32,084 nt of DNA from JAEZKC01 sp046538945 (lineage in GTDB: Bacteria; Fibrobacterota; Chitinivibrionia; Chitinivibrionales; Chitinispirillaceae), in the NCBI GenBank assembly GCA_046538945.1, contig JBKHHW010000021.1:1-32084 (forward strand), read 5' to 3'. The notes beneath the pieces were generated by a model, which was not told the DNA's origin, searched no databases, and saw only the letters and a list, made by a program, of their open reading frames with translations. Positions within the stretch are counted from its first letter, which is position 1, and the number at the start of each line of letters is the position of its first letter. The translations under genes were made by a program, and so were the position numbers. This document shows positions 23,352-31,946 of the stretch, piece by piece.

Positions 23352-24740
23352 CTAGGGGCGGATCATCCTCCGCACGATTCCCTTCAGCGCACCGAAAAAC
23401 CTGTACGGCGGGTAGATAAACGGCCAGTCAAACCAGCATGTTTTCCTCAGAATGCTTCTTTCATATGTGAAAGCTTTAAAACCACTCTCCCCGTGATATC
23501 TCCCCATGCCGCTCTCACCGATCCCCCCAAAAGGCAGCCCGGTTCCAATCACGGAGTGAACAGTCCCGTTCACACATACCACTCCCGACCTCAGGCGTTC
23601 CCAATATTTCCCAGCACCATTGCGGTCACAGGTGAATATGTAAAGAGCTAAAGGACGAGGCATGGAAGCCAGCCTGGATATGCACTCTTCCCTATTTTCA
23701 AAAAAGTGAAACGGAAGAAGCGGACCGAAAATCTCCTCCTTCATCATCCCGCTTTCCCAGCCGGGATTTCTGACAAGTGTGGGAGCGATGTAGAGCTGCT
23801 TTTTATCCGTGTCTCCTCCACAGACAATCTCACCATCCCGAATCAGCCGGCTTACCCTCGAGAAGTGAAACTGATTCACCATCCTGCCATAATCTAAACT
23901 TAACCGAGGGTCAGCACCATAGAACTTCTTCACCGCTTCTGCACAATACCCGATAAGTTTGTCCCCTATTTCTCTTTGAGCAAACACAAAATCGGGTGCC
24001 ACACAGCTCTGACCCGCATTGATGAACTTTCCCCACACGATTCTCCGCGCAGCCGTTCTCAGATCAGCTCCATTTTCGACTATGCAGGGATTTTTCCCGC
24101 CCAGTTCCAGAATCACCGGAACGGGACCGTTTGACGCTTCCCGCATGACAGAGCATCCCGCCTTATTACCTCCTGTGAAGAAAATGAGGTCTGGTCGGGA
24201 CCTGATAATTCCGGTAAGCACGTCAGGACCGCCCTCAACTGCGCAGACCGTATCACGATTGAATGCATGTTCTACCATATCGCAGATTACTTCTGAACTA
24301 CGCGGAGCCTTTTCCGAAGGTTTAAGCACGACACAATTCCCACCTGCCAGCGCGCTGACCAGAGGAACGCAGGACAGGTACAAAGGATAATTCCATGGAG
24401 CCGCGATAAGAGCCACACCGAAAGGCCACCTCTCGATAAAACTGGCGCCCGGGTGGTTGATAAGCGACGTGGACACTCTGCGTGGTTTCTGCCACTTCTC
24501 CAGCTTCTTTCTGGCCAGACCGATCTCATTCAGAAGCGGGGCGATTTCGGTGAAATAGGATTCCGGCTCACTTTTGCCCAGATCCTCCCGCAGAGCCCTC
24601 TGCAGTGACGATTCGTTATGAAGAACTGCCCTGTAGAGAGATTCAAGGCAGCTTAACCTGAAGTTTATATCCAAGGACCTTCCAGTTCTGAAAAAAGCCC
24701 TCTGACGATCCATCAGCTCCGCAATTTCTTTCTGATCCAT
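23352..24740 (-). CDS. Class-3-type aldehyde dehydrogenase
   Basis: A 462-residue NAD(P)-dependent aldehyde dehydrogenase. It has 'APWNYPLYLSCVPLVSALAGGNCVVLKPSE' (oxyanion Asn and cofactor site), the glutamate motif 'LELGGKNP', the catalytic Cys in 'GQSCVAPD', 'EEIFGPLLP' and a C-terminal hydrophobic tail with YPPY. Length and tail fit the ALDH3 (fatty/long-chain aldehyde) group. ATG 24740 has a close GGGGGAG; the in-frame GTG at 24752 is less likely. It is divergent from the CrtI-type desaturase gene with about 100 bp between. In Staphylococcus, an ALDH oxidises a carotenoid aldehyde to an acid; a similar role here is inferred from position only. Confidence 0.92.
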   Translation of the reverse strand: MDQKEIAELMDRQRAFFRTGRSLDINFRLSCLESLYRAVLHNESSLQRALREDLGKSEPESYFTEIAPLLNEIGLARKKLEKWQKPRRVSTSLINHPGASFIERWPFGVALIAAPWNYPLYLSCVPLVSALAGGNCVVLKPSEKAPRSSEVICDMVEHAFNRDTVCAVEGGPDVLTGIIRSRPDLIFFTGGNKAGCSVMREASNGPVPVILELGGKNPCIVENGADLRTAARRIVWGKFINAGQSCVAPDFVFAQREIGDKLIGYCAEAVKKFYGADPRLSLDYGRMVNQFHFSRVSRLIRDGEIVCGGDTDKKQLYIAPTLVRNPGWESGMMKEEIFGPLLPFHFFENREECISRLASMPRPLALYIFTCDRNGAGKYWERLRSGVVCVNGTVHSVIGTGLPFGGIGESGMGRYHGESGFKAFTYERSILRKTCWFDWPFIYPPYRFFGALKGIVRRMIRP

Positions 24741-24839
24741 ACTCTCCCCCACCGGTTTTCTCCGATTTTAAAGCAAGAAAACGTCCATAAAGGACAAAGG
24801 GAATGACTTTTGCACGGTGGGAACATGGAAAGGGCACAT

Positions 24840-26321
24840 ATGAAGAAGGCAAACGCACTAATCATCGGAGCAGGCCTGGGGGGAATTTCCGCCGCGATTT
24901 CTCTGGCCGCAAACGGATGGAACGTCACTCTGGCTGAGAAAAACTCGAAAATCGGCGGGAAACTGAACCTCCTGCGGCAAGATGGTTTCCTCTTTGATCT
25001 TGGTCCCTCTCTTCTGACCATGCCTCATGTCTTCGAAGCGCTTTTCGCCAGAGCAGGCCGCCGGATGGAGGACTATGTTGATCTCGTCCGCATTCCCCTG
25101 CAATGGCGAAATTTCTTTGAGGACGGAGCAAAACTGGACCTCCACGAATCGGTCCATACCACGGCAGATGAACTGAATCTTTTCTCTCCCTGTGCGGGCA
25201 GCCAGTTTCAGGATTACTGCGCCTACGCTCACAAACAGCGGACTCTTGCCGAAGAGATCTATTTCCGGCGGGGAAGGGATAACGTATGGGATCTCCTGCT
25301 TGGCTCCAATCCGCTGAAAATCATACAAATGGACTTTTTTCATTCAGTGAGCGGATCGGTGAAAAAGAGGATCCAGGAACCGCACATCAGAGAAATTATG
25401 AACTATTTCTGCAAATATGTGGGCTCCTCTCCTGACAGAGCTCCCGGATTTCTGAGTCTTCTACCTGCGGTTCAGTTCGCCTATGGAGTGCACTATGTGA
25501 AAAGAGGCATGTACGGTCTGGCAGAAGGCCTGCACCGCCTCCTGGAAGAACTGGAAGTGGAGGTGAAAACCGGCTTTGAAGCAACTGAACTCAAGAGCAG
25601 CAGAAGCGGACGCGTAACCACAGTGACATTCCTCAACGGAGAAGAGAGACAGTGTGACCTTCTGCTTTCAAATATGGAAATCATTCCATTCTACTCCCGA
25701 GTTGCAGGACTGGCGGATCTTTCCCGTTCACTTGAAAGGTGGTTTCCCCCCTCCTGCTCTGGATTGGTCATTCACCTCGGAACAGATACAACCTATCCCG
25801 ATGTAGCTCATCACAACATTTTTCATTCAGCAAACCCTCACAAACAGTTCCGTTCTGTTTTCATACGCAAACAACTTCCGGATGATCCCACCCTTTACGT
25901 CGTCAGACCGACCAAAACCGACTCGTCTCTGGCTCCCGAGGGATGCGACATAATAAAAGTACTCCCCCAGATTCCCCACCTCCACTCTCTGCGAAGCTGG
26001 ACTCCTGATGATATGAATGTATTGAAAGAGAGCGTGCTGGAAAAACTGGAACGGATGGGTCTGACAAACTTGCGAAAACACATTGTCAGTGAGAAAACAC
26101 TTACCCCCTATGATCTCAGAGACATGTATTATTCCAACCGCGGATCAATTTACGGAACGGTATCGGATCGATGGAGAAACATGGCGATCAAAGCAGCGCA
26201 GAGGAGCCGAATCTACGATAATCTGTTTTTCGTAGGGGGCAGCGTCAATCCCGGGGGAGGAATGCCCATGGTAGTACTGAGCGGTATGCAGGTGGGGGAC
26301 AGAATAGGAAAACCGTTATGA
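24840..26321 (+). CDS. CrtI/CrtN-type phytoene desaturase family oxidoreductase
   Basis: A 493-residue FAD-dependent amine-oxidase-fold enzyme of the carotenoid desaturase/oxygenase family. N-terminal dinucleotide-binding 'ALIIGAGLGGISAAISLAANG' (5-25) is followed by 'EKNSKIGGKLN' and 'FDLGPSLLTMP', which is diagnostic of CrtI-like enzymes. The C-terminal FAD motif 'FFVGGSVNPGGGMPMVVLSGMQVG' is also typical. It desaturates or oxidises isoprenoid chains at the membrane. No phytoene synthase (CrtB/CrtM) gene is in the window. ATG 24840 has GAAAGG upstream; ATG 24825 is a possible alternative. Its stop overlaps the next gene in ATGA, so the two are co-translated. Confidence 0.9.
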   Translation: MKKANALIIGAGLGGISAAISLAANGWNVTLAEKNSKIGGKLNLLRQDGFLFDLGPSLLTMPHVFEALFARAGRRMEDYVDLVRIPLQWRNFFEDGAKLDLHESVHTTADELNLFSPCAGSQFQDYCAYAHKQRTLAEEIYFRRGRDNVWDLLLGSNPLKIIQMDFFHSVSGSVKKRIQEPHIREIMNYFCKYVGSSPDRAPGFLSLLPAVQFAYGVHYVKRGMYGLAEGLHRLLEELEVEVKTGFEATELKSSRSGRVTTVTFLNGEERQCDLLLSNMEIIPFYSRVAGLADLSRSLERWFPPSCSGLVIHLGTDTTYPDVAHHNIFHSANPHKQFRSVFIRKQLPDDPTLYVVRPTKTDSSLAPEGCDIIKVLPQIPHLHSLRSWTPDDMNVLKESVLEKLERMGLTNLRKHIVSEKTLTPYDLRDMYYSNRGSIYGTVSDRWRNMAIKAAQRSRIYDNLFFVGGSVNPGGGMPMVVLSGMQVGDRIGKPL

Positions 26322-26917
26322 CCCAGCAGCGCCCTGACACTCTCTTCTATTATGTATTCATAGGAGGGCTGATCGCCGGAACCCTGATAAGGCTTGGAAC
26401 CAGAAGTGGATCAGGAAAGCATATCGGCAAACCTACCGTGGATTCATTCCTGCTCGGATGCACTTTCACAGGCATGGGTGTTATACCTTTTGTATACATA
26501 TTCACTTCTGCACTGAATCGGTTTTCCTACACCCTTCCGCTCTGGAGCGGATACGTGGGCAGTGTGCTTCTTTCAGGATCTCTCCTTCTTCTGTGGCGAG
26601 CACACTCGGATTTAGGTCAGAACTGGTCAATTACCCCCAGAATCATCCCCGACCAGCACCTGATAATTAACGGGGTTTATCATCACCTTCGCCACCCCAT
26701 ATATGCGGCCTACTGGTTATGGGCACTTGCCCAGCCTTTGCTTCTCCACAACTGGCTTGCCGGCTTTTCCATGGCGGCTGCCTACACCCCTCTCTACTTC
26801 CACAGGGTTCCCAGAGAAGAACGCATTCTTCTGCAGGCTTTCGGTGAACAGTACCGAGAATACATGAGATCGACTCCCGGAATTATACCGTTGAAAAAGA
26901 GCCTAAGCGGGAAGTAG
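26318..26917 (+). CDS. Isoprenylcysteine carboxyl methyltransferase (ICMT)-like membrane protein
   Basis: A 199-residue integral membrane protein with about five hydrophobic helices. The C-terminal half has the ICMT/PEMT-family signature: 'GVYHHLRHPIYAAYWLWAL' near 119-137 (the G-x-Y-x-x-x-R-H-P-x-Y motif for S-adenosylmethionine binding) and 'EERILLQAFGEQYREYMRSTP' near 170-190. Such enzymes methylate carboxyl or other groups on membrane substrates. It overlaps the desaturase gene by 4 nt, so a carotenoid or other isoprenoid substrate is plausible (inference). The substrate is unproven. Confidence 0.85.
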   Translation: MTQQRPDTLFYYVFIGGLIAGTLIRLGTRSGSGKHIGKPTVDSFLLGCTFTGMGVIPFVYIFTSALNRFSYTLPLWSGYVGSVLLSGSLLLLWRAHSDLGQNWSITPRIIPDQHLIINGVYHHLRHPIYAAYWLWALAQPLLLHNWLAGFSMAAAYTPLYFHRVPREERILLQAFGEQYREYMRSTPGIIPLKKSLSGK

Positions 26918-26959
26918 TTTATTTTCTAAACAGAAACAACCCTGAATTCAGCACTGAAA

Positions 26960-27868
26960 ATGAAACCACTGCTCCTTTGTTTACTGCTCCTAATAACACC
27001 CTGCTTCTCACAGGAGTGGAAACTTCCGGTCGCCACTTCGACACGGCAATCAGTTGAAGAGATCTCTCTTACCAATCTGGGCCTCTTCGGTATGATGCGA
27101 AAGGAGCGTCCCGGCATTCCCGCTCACCACCACACCGGAATAGATATCATGCGGCCGGACAGCAACTATTCAAACCAGCCGGTCTTCCCTGCCGCTGCCG
27201 GCGAAGTGATAAGCGTGCGGGAGGATGGTCCTTACGGGCAGGTCATAATCGAGCATTACGATGAGGATCATGAAAAGGTATGGACACTGTACGAGCACGT
27301 GGGAGGAATCCTGGTCTCTCCCGAAGACAAGGTGTTTCCGGATTTTCCCATAGCACGTTTCTTCACCAGAGAGGAACTGGACAGATACGGATGGCAGTTC
27401 GATCATATCCATTTCGAAATCATCAAAAAGCCTCTTCATAAAGTCAACCCCGGCCCGAAACTGCCCGACCGCCACTACAGAAGCTATACTCTTGACTGCC
27501 TGAGCGAAAAGCAGCTTGAAAGGTATATGTTTGATCCGGTCGTATTTTTCCGGAACGCTTTCGGGGAGACAATCGGAGATACGGAAGTCAGGGATGATGA
27601 TAAAACAATGGGAGACAGGTGTTTTCATCTTGCTCACGTGTATCACAAATACGAGAAAATATTCAGCATAAAGAAAGAATGCAGAATCAGAACAGATTCG
27701 GTCAGGTTCATCTGTGTGAACAGCGGCAATGTAGTTACGGATACAGTTGCGCTTTTGAACGACACCATACACTTTGACAGCCGCACGCTTCACATAAAAA
27801 CTTTCGGGGATTCCGTTATTCTGGAAAATGATTCTCTCAGGTATGTCTGGCAGTCAATCAGACGATAG
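26960..27868 (+). CDS. Exported M23 (LytM-like) peptidase-domain protein
   Basis: A 302-residue secreted protein. A signal peptide (1-17, ends PCFSQ) is followed by a LytM/M23 fold (about 50-155) with zinc ligands H58 and D62 in 'HHHTGIDI', H113 in 'LYEHVGG' and H149/H151 in 'DHIHFEI'. All residues needed for a Gly-Gly or peptidoglycan endopeptidase appear present. The spacing between the first and last motif is longer than usual and the C-terminal 130 residues are unrecognised and beta-rich. Probably acts on cell-wall peptides in the periplasm. SD before the ATG is weak. Confidence 0.8.
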   Translation: MKPLLLCLLLLITPCFSQEWKLPVATSTRQSVEEISLTNLGLFGMMRKERPGIPAHHHTGIDIMRPDSNYSNQPVFPAAAGEVISVREDGPYGQVIIEHYDEDHEKVWTLYEHVGGILVSPEDKVFPDFPIARFFTREELDRYGWQFDHIHFEIIKKPLHKVNPGPKLPDRHYRSYTLDCLSEKQLERYMFDPVVFFRNAFGETIGDTEVRDDDKTMGDRCFHLAHVYHKYEKIFSIKKECRIRTDSVRFICVNSGNVVTDTVALLNDTIHFDSRTLHIKTFGDSVILENDSLRYVWQSIRR

Positions 27869-27900
27869 AGTCAGGTACACAAGAGACAGGGGAAACTCAC

Positions 27901-29202
27901 CTATTCAACCGATCTTCGGAAAATCTCCTCTATTTCATCCTGGATCAGACGGTTAGGATCCATTGGTGATGAGGAGCGAGAACGGGAACTTCTGTAATGA
28001 TTTACAAGCCAGTAACTCGCCATACCGGAAGCGATCTGTTTCTTCTCCTCCTCCGTAAGGGTGGTCCTGACATTCTTCTCTAAGCTGGTCAGAAAAAGCG
28101 ACACCAGTTTTTCCCTGTCCTCCTCTTCCCACACTGCAGCCCTGGGTCGTGGCGGCAGGCTGTTCCAGCCCGGGACGGGAATTCTTGACTTCAGTGCCGA
28201 AACCGAATCATTGAACGCTGATCTGATACTCTCGATCTCAGCATATAGAGGATCGAGCTGAGCATCGCGTTTTTCAAGAAGCCTTCTGTATTCCTTATTG
28301 TAGATAATTTTAGACACCTGCCACTCGAGAAGTTTATTCACTTCCCATTCGCTGGGAAAGACCGGTGAAAGCGACGGGTCTTTTTCTTCTTTAGACCCGT
28401 TCATCATCACCACCCACCAGCCGTCCGCACTTCCGGGAGTCGGGGCACGTCCCAGAAAGGCCAGTGGGACACCCACAGCCGTGTTCCAGACATATCCGGA
28501 TACAGGAACAGCTGAGCCCAGCAGTAACTGATTGACCCCCAGTCCCCACGATGTCTCCAGAACAGCATAGGTGGCGTGAGCTGTACCCGCGACTGTTTCC
28601 GCCCCCATTTTCAGGACCGGTAACGACAGCTCCCAGGCGGGTCTCAATGCAAACCCGTAAACGGCCACACCCGTTGCCCCGACCAGACCGAAAGTATAAC
28701 GGAGGGTGGTATTCACCGTACCCTTCATGGTTGCCCAGGGGTATGCAAGCCACCAGGCGAAACTCTGCCGTTCCATTGCACTATGAGCCTTGCCGTAATA
28801 GTCAACCCAGGTTTCACCCACGTCAAGCCACATGAACTCGGTAAAAAGGAACTTTTCTCCTTCGATAAAATGCTCAAACCCGTTTCCTATTCCCTTCCAC
28901 GGTTTCGGTGTGAAATACCCGCCCAGATGCTTTACTGAAACAGGAATCCGAAGCAATCCGTAGGCGAAACGAATGCCTCCTTTTTTCTGAAGAGACCAGC
29001 CGTCAGACCACTGATCTCCACCGAAACAGCCTACATTCAGAAAGCCCGGCACTATGCGCACGTTGTAGCGATTACCGGATGTATCAGATACCGCACCCGT
29101 GAGAAGCAGATCGCCTTTCTGAGGCCAGGAAAGAAAGTAGTCGGAGTAAACGGTTGAACTGAAGCACAGAAGCGAAAGAACGCAGATCATTCTCGTTTTC
29201 AT
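27901..29202 (-). CDS. Exported protein of unknown family
   Basis: Not recognised. 433 residues with a signal peptide (1-20, ends TVYS). The N-terminal third is rich in Trp/Gly/Phe ('WPQKGDLLLTG', 'FGGDQWSDGWSL', 'LDVGETWVDYYGKA'). A Gly/Ala/Val-rich stretch (about 150-250) has amphipathic or weakly hydrophobic segments ('LRYTFGLVGATGVAVYGFA'), and the C-terminal 150 residues are charged and helical with an Arg/Ser run (RSSRSRSSS) near 410. It could be membrane-associated. SD AAGGAA upstream of the ATG. Convergent with the M23-type gene, with about 30 bp between the stops and no clear hairpin. Confidence 0.75.
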   Translation of the reverse strand: MKTRMICVLSLLCFSSTVYSDYFLSWPQKGDLLLTGAVSDTSGNRYNVRIVPGFLNVGCFGGDQWSDGWSLQKKGGIRFAYGLLRIPVSVKHLGGYFTPKPWKGIGNGFEHFIEGEKFLFTEFMWLDVGETWVDYYGKAHSAMERQSFAWWLAYPWATMKGTVNTTLRYTFGLVGATGVAVYGFALRPAWELSLPVLKMGAETVAGTAHATYAVLETSWGLGVNQLLLGSAVPVSGYVWNTAVGVPLAFLGRAPTPGSADGWWVVMMNGSKEEKDPSLSPVFPSEWEVNKLLEWQVSKIIYNKEYRRLLEKRDAQLDPLYAEIESIRSAFNDSVSALKSRIPVPGWNSLPPRPRAAVWEEEDREKLVSLFLTSLEKNVRTTLTEEEKKQIASGMASYWLVNHYRSSRSRSSSPMDPNRLIQDEIEEIFRRSVE

Positions 29203-29317
29203 ACTGTTTCCTTGTGGAAAGGTAGAACAGGAGAAAATAAACTATGCCCTGGGGGAAAACACTTTCGGAGCCCATCAATAAGGTGAAGAGATTACGACTG
29301 CTGCAATGAACACGCAA

Positions 29318-29349
29318 TGAAAGCCTGTCAGTGATCCGACAGGCTTTCA
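29318..29349 (-). terminator. Perfect 12-bp hairpin after the aldo/keto reductase gene
   Basis: TGAAAGCCTGTC (29318-29329) and GACAGGCTTTCA (29338-29349) are perfectly complementary with an 8-base loop. On the minus strand it lies about 25 bp after the reductase stop, but the T-tract after it is poor. It may act as a terminator or RNA 3'-end stabiliser. Confidence 0.65.
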
Positions 29350-29374
29350 GAGTCAGGTACAGTTGACAATACGC

Positions 29375-30352
29375 TTAATACGGACCGCGGATATTCGATT
29401 TGACTTCGTTTTCATAGAAAGAGCGCAGCTTTTCATGAATTCCGGCAGGTATGGGGGCCAGATCACTTGCAGCGGCATTCCCCTCGACCTGTTTACGGTT
29501 GCGGGCCCCGGGAATCACCACGCTGACTGCATCATGATCGAGAATCCAACGGAGGGAGAACTGAGCCATGGTCATCCCTTCGGGGACGAACTGACGGATG
29601 CCCTCGGCAAGTTCCACGCCTTTTTCGAAAGGTATTCCGGCGAATGTTTCTCCCACACTGAAGGCCTGACCGTCACGATTGTAGGTGCGGTGATCCCCGG
29701 GAGAAAAGGTAGTCTGAGCGGTATACTTACCTGCAAGAAGACCGCTGGCCAGAGGCAGACGGACAATAATGGCAGTGTTGTTCTGTTTCGCCTTCTCCAG
29801 AACCTGCTCCAGGGGCTTCTGACGGAAGATATTGAAAATGATCTGCAAAGAAGTGATATCAGGCTGTTCAAGACAGATCATCGCCTCCTCCATGGTCTCC
29901 ACGCTTGCCCCGAAAGAGGCGATCTTTCCCTCACTGCGCAGTTCCCTGAGCCAGTCGAACACCTCACCCGATTTCATGTACCGGGTGGGAATGCAGTGAA
30001 GCTGGGTGAGATCGATTCTGTCCACGCCCAGTCTTTCGAGGCTGTCCTCGGTGGAGCTCTTCAGGACATCAAAGGAGTACTGGTCAGGGTATCCCTTGAA
30101 CCTCCCAAGTTTAGTCGCCACGTACATGGGCGCGTTTGTTTCTTTAAGGAATCGGCCGACCAGACTCTCGCTTTTACCACCACCGTATACATCGGCGGTA
30201 TCGATAAATGTGATCCCCTTTTCATAAGCGGCCCTGAGAAGGTCAAGTGCATCCTCTTCGCTGACTTCTCCGAAGTCACCGCCGAGCTGCCAGGTTCCCA
30301 GTCCGACTTCAGACACTTCCCGTCCAGTGTTTCCGAAAATTCTCTTTTTCAT
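29375..30352 (-). CDS. Aldo/keto reductase
   Basis: A 325-residue NADPH-dependent TIM-barrel oxidoreductase. Starts 'MKKRIFGNTGREVSEVGLGTWQLGG' and carries the catalytic tetrad: Asp in 'FIDTADVYGGG', Tyr in the same segment, Lys in 'VATKLG', His in 'LTQLHC'. The C-terminal 'VSVVIPGARNRKQVEGNAAA' is the usual phosphate-binding region. It reduces aldehydes or ketones; the substrate is not predictable. ATG 30352 has AAAGGAG seven bases upstream; the in-frame ATG at 30442 has no SD. Cytosolic, single gene. Confidence 0.93.
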   Translation of the reverse strand: MKKRIFGNTGREVSEVGLGTWQLGGDFGEVSEEDALDLLRAAYEKGITFIDTADVYGGGKSESLVGRFLKETNAPMYVATKLGRFKGYPDQYSFDVLKSSTEDSLERLGVDRIDLTQLHCIPTRYMKSGEVFDWLRELRSEGKIASFGASVETMEEAMICLEQPDITSLQIIFNIFRQKPLEQVLEKAKQNNTAIIVRLPLASGLLAGKYTAQTTFSPGDHRTYNRDGQAFSVGETFAGIPFEKGVELAEGIRQFVPEGMTMAQFSLRWILDHDAVSVVIPGARNRKQVEGNAAASDLAPIPAGIHEKLRSFYENEVKSNIRGPY

Positions 30353-30577
30353 ATCATCTCCTTTCTCTACAATAAACATATCAATATAGTTAAATAGTGC
30401 GATACAGGGAAATACCACCATCGACTTTATTAACCAAATCATTTATGTGATATCGAAGCATTAGACCTGTTTCACAACACATCTGATTTTCTCAATCTGT
30501 TTTTTGTGGAAGCCGATTCTTTAATATGGATACAGAGCCCCGGAAAGTCGACATGAACGTAGTAAAATGAAACGGAA

Positions 30578-31111
30578 TTATGACATGTAGCCAGCCATCC
30601 AACAACTGCCTGGACTCAAAATAAAAATCAACAACTGAAATGGCAAAGTAGCGATATCAAAGGCCAAAGTTAAGGGTACAAACAGATTGCGATGTTGATA
30701 AGTTCTTTTTTTAGCTTTCATAAGTAGAATCTTTTCTCTACCCCCGGCAATCTGTATTTTCATACAGATTGTATCGTTTTTTCCACAATCACGAATTACC
30801 TCTCCGTAATTAGGTGGATATTTAGCATAGCCAAAGGGACGCTTTTTAAAGTCCCTATGCTGCAAAAAAACCGTATCATTCTCATCCAGCTTGATCGCAA
30901 CGTAGCGGACCTGACTTCTTTTATCAAACAATCGTCCATTTATCTCAAATGAGCAGGAATCATCCTTATTCATATTCCGTTCACATACAGAGCTGATATT
31001 AGTGCTGAAAGACCAGCTATTATCATGTATTAACTTTGTAGTCACACAATTTACCATGACAGCTGCAATCATAATGATAAATGTTTGTTTTGCAATCCGA
31101 AATCGCCTCAC
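30578..31111 (-). CDS. Small exported/lipoprotein-like protein, unrecognised
   Basis: Not recognised. 177 residues from a GTG at 31111 with an N-terminal hydrophobic stretch ending in MVNC (Cys22), which could be a weak lipobox. The middle has Cys and Asp/Asn-rich strands (e.g. 'DSCSFEINGRLFDKR'), and residues about 142-165 are hydrophobic ('LFVPLTLAFDIATLPFQLLIFIL'), resembling the 'DVATLPFQ' segment of small YceK-like lipoproteins. A GAGGAG lies 13 bases before the GTG. The gene is visibly more A+T-rich than its neighbours, which suggests a different history. Confidence 0.6.
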   Translation of the reverse strand: MRRFRIAKQTFIIMIAAVMVNCVTTKLIHDNSWSFSTNISSVCERNMNKDDSCSFEINGRLFDKRSQVRYVAIKLDENDTVFLQHRDFKKRPFGYAKYPPNYGEVIRDCGKNDTICMKIQIAGGREKILLMKAKKRTYQHRNLFVPLTLAFDIATLPFQLLIFILSPGSCWMAGYMS

Positions 31112-31355
31112 TATGGATAGTATTCTCCTCTCCAGAAGCCTACATCAATCATCTAAACACTTGTTTGTTTACTCACGGGCATACATTCCTAAGCAGAAAA
31201 AAAACATTCATTTCTATATGGAAGTGTACATTACCATGCAATATATTGAAACTGCATATTCAGCAATATACATTAATAAAACAAACCAGAAAAAATCGAT
31301 TCCCTACTAAAATAGAACTCAATACATATTTTTTTTTCTAGACTGGGATCAATCC

Positions 31356-31607
31356 GTGGAAAACCATACTCAAGACTCGCCCTCCATACCCGACCCTCAC
31401 TACCTTCTCAAGCTTGCCCGCACCACCATGCCGTTCGGAAAATACAAGGGACTGCTCCTGATCGATCTTCCCGAGCCCTATGTGGTATGGTTTTCACAGA
31501 AGGGATTTCCTAAAGGAGAGCTGGGAGACATGCTCAGAAGCGTTTACGAGATCAAGGTAAACGGACTCGAGTACCTGTTCAAGCCGCTGAAGAAGGGAAA
31601 CAGGTAA
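31356..31607 (+). CDS. DUF3820 small protein
   Basis: An 83-residue cytosolic protein matching DUF3820: 'TMPFGKYKGLLLIDLPEPYVVWFSQKGFPKGELGDML' (24-60) and 'YEIKVNGLEYLFKPL'. The family is widespread in Gram-negatives and sometimes named 'putative quorum-sensing-regulated virulence factor'; its biochemical role is unknown. The GTG at 31356 has GGGA at 31344-31347. The GC returns to the window's normal level here. Confidence 0.88.
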   Translation: MENHTQDSPSIPDPHYLLKLARTTMPFGKYKGLLLIDLPEPYVVWFSQKGFPKGELGDMLRSVYEIKVNGLEYLFKPLKKGNR

Positions 31608-31710
31608 TTATTCCAAGCGGCCTTACAAAAAACAGATATCAGTTAAGCGCGTTTTCGAGACCATGAAAAACTTTATTCAATACACGATCGGTATTCCCTA
31701 TTTGTGATGA

Positions 31711-31740
31711 CAAAATTTCCGATTCCGAATTTTGTTCTTT
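31711..31740 (+). terminator. Possible weak terminator after the DUF3820 gene
   Basis: A 7-bp A/T-rich stem CAAAATT (31711-31717) and AATTTTG (31728-31734) with a 10-base loop, followed by TTCTTTTTT. The stem is weak and 100 bp downstream of the stop. Confidence 0.35.
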
Positions 31741-31765
31741 TTTGCGTGTGTTTTCGAAAAGCAAA

Positions 31766-31946
31766 GCGGCAGTAGCGCACGTTTCGGTGCAGCGCAACCC
31801 GGGCTCGCGCTACGAAGCGCACATCAGGTTCCTGATAAACCGAGGCACGCGCTCCGAAGCGCACAGCTCGGCCTGTAGATTCCCGGGCCCGCGCTACGAA
31901 GCGCACCCCAGGAGACTAAGGAACGGAATGCGCGCTACCGGTGCAC
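31766..31946. repeat. Five-unit 42-bp tandem array with a GCGCT-ACGA-AGCGC hairpin core
   Basis: This fills most of the gene-free end of the window (31608-32084). A 16-bp core, GCGCTACGAAGCGCAC, occurs at 31807, 31849 (one change) and 31891, exactly 42 bp apart, with degenerate copies at 31766 and 31932. The core is a perfect 5-bp stem (GCGCT/AGCGC) with an ACGA loop. The 25-26-bp segments between cores differ strongly but share a loose CAGG...CCCGGG pattern. The block is much more GC-rich than the flanks. 42 is a multiple of three, so it is open on both strands, but no protein is supported. Confidence 0.8.

Noticed and set aside
29363..30397. 344-residue open frame on the plus strand
   Set aside because: Lies entirely opposite the well-supported aldo/keto reductase gene, whose catalytic residues and ribosome site are clear.
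31002..31310. 102-residue plus-strand open frame in the A+T-rich stretch
   Set aside because: Low-complexity composition, no ribosome site and overlap with the start of the minus-strand gene.
31766..31946. CRISPR array
   Set aside because: The conserved core is only 16 bp with 25-26-bp intervals that are themselves distantly similar; no cas gene is in the window.
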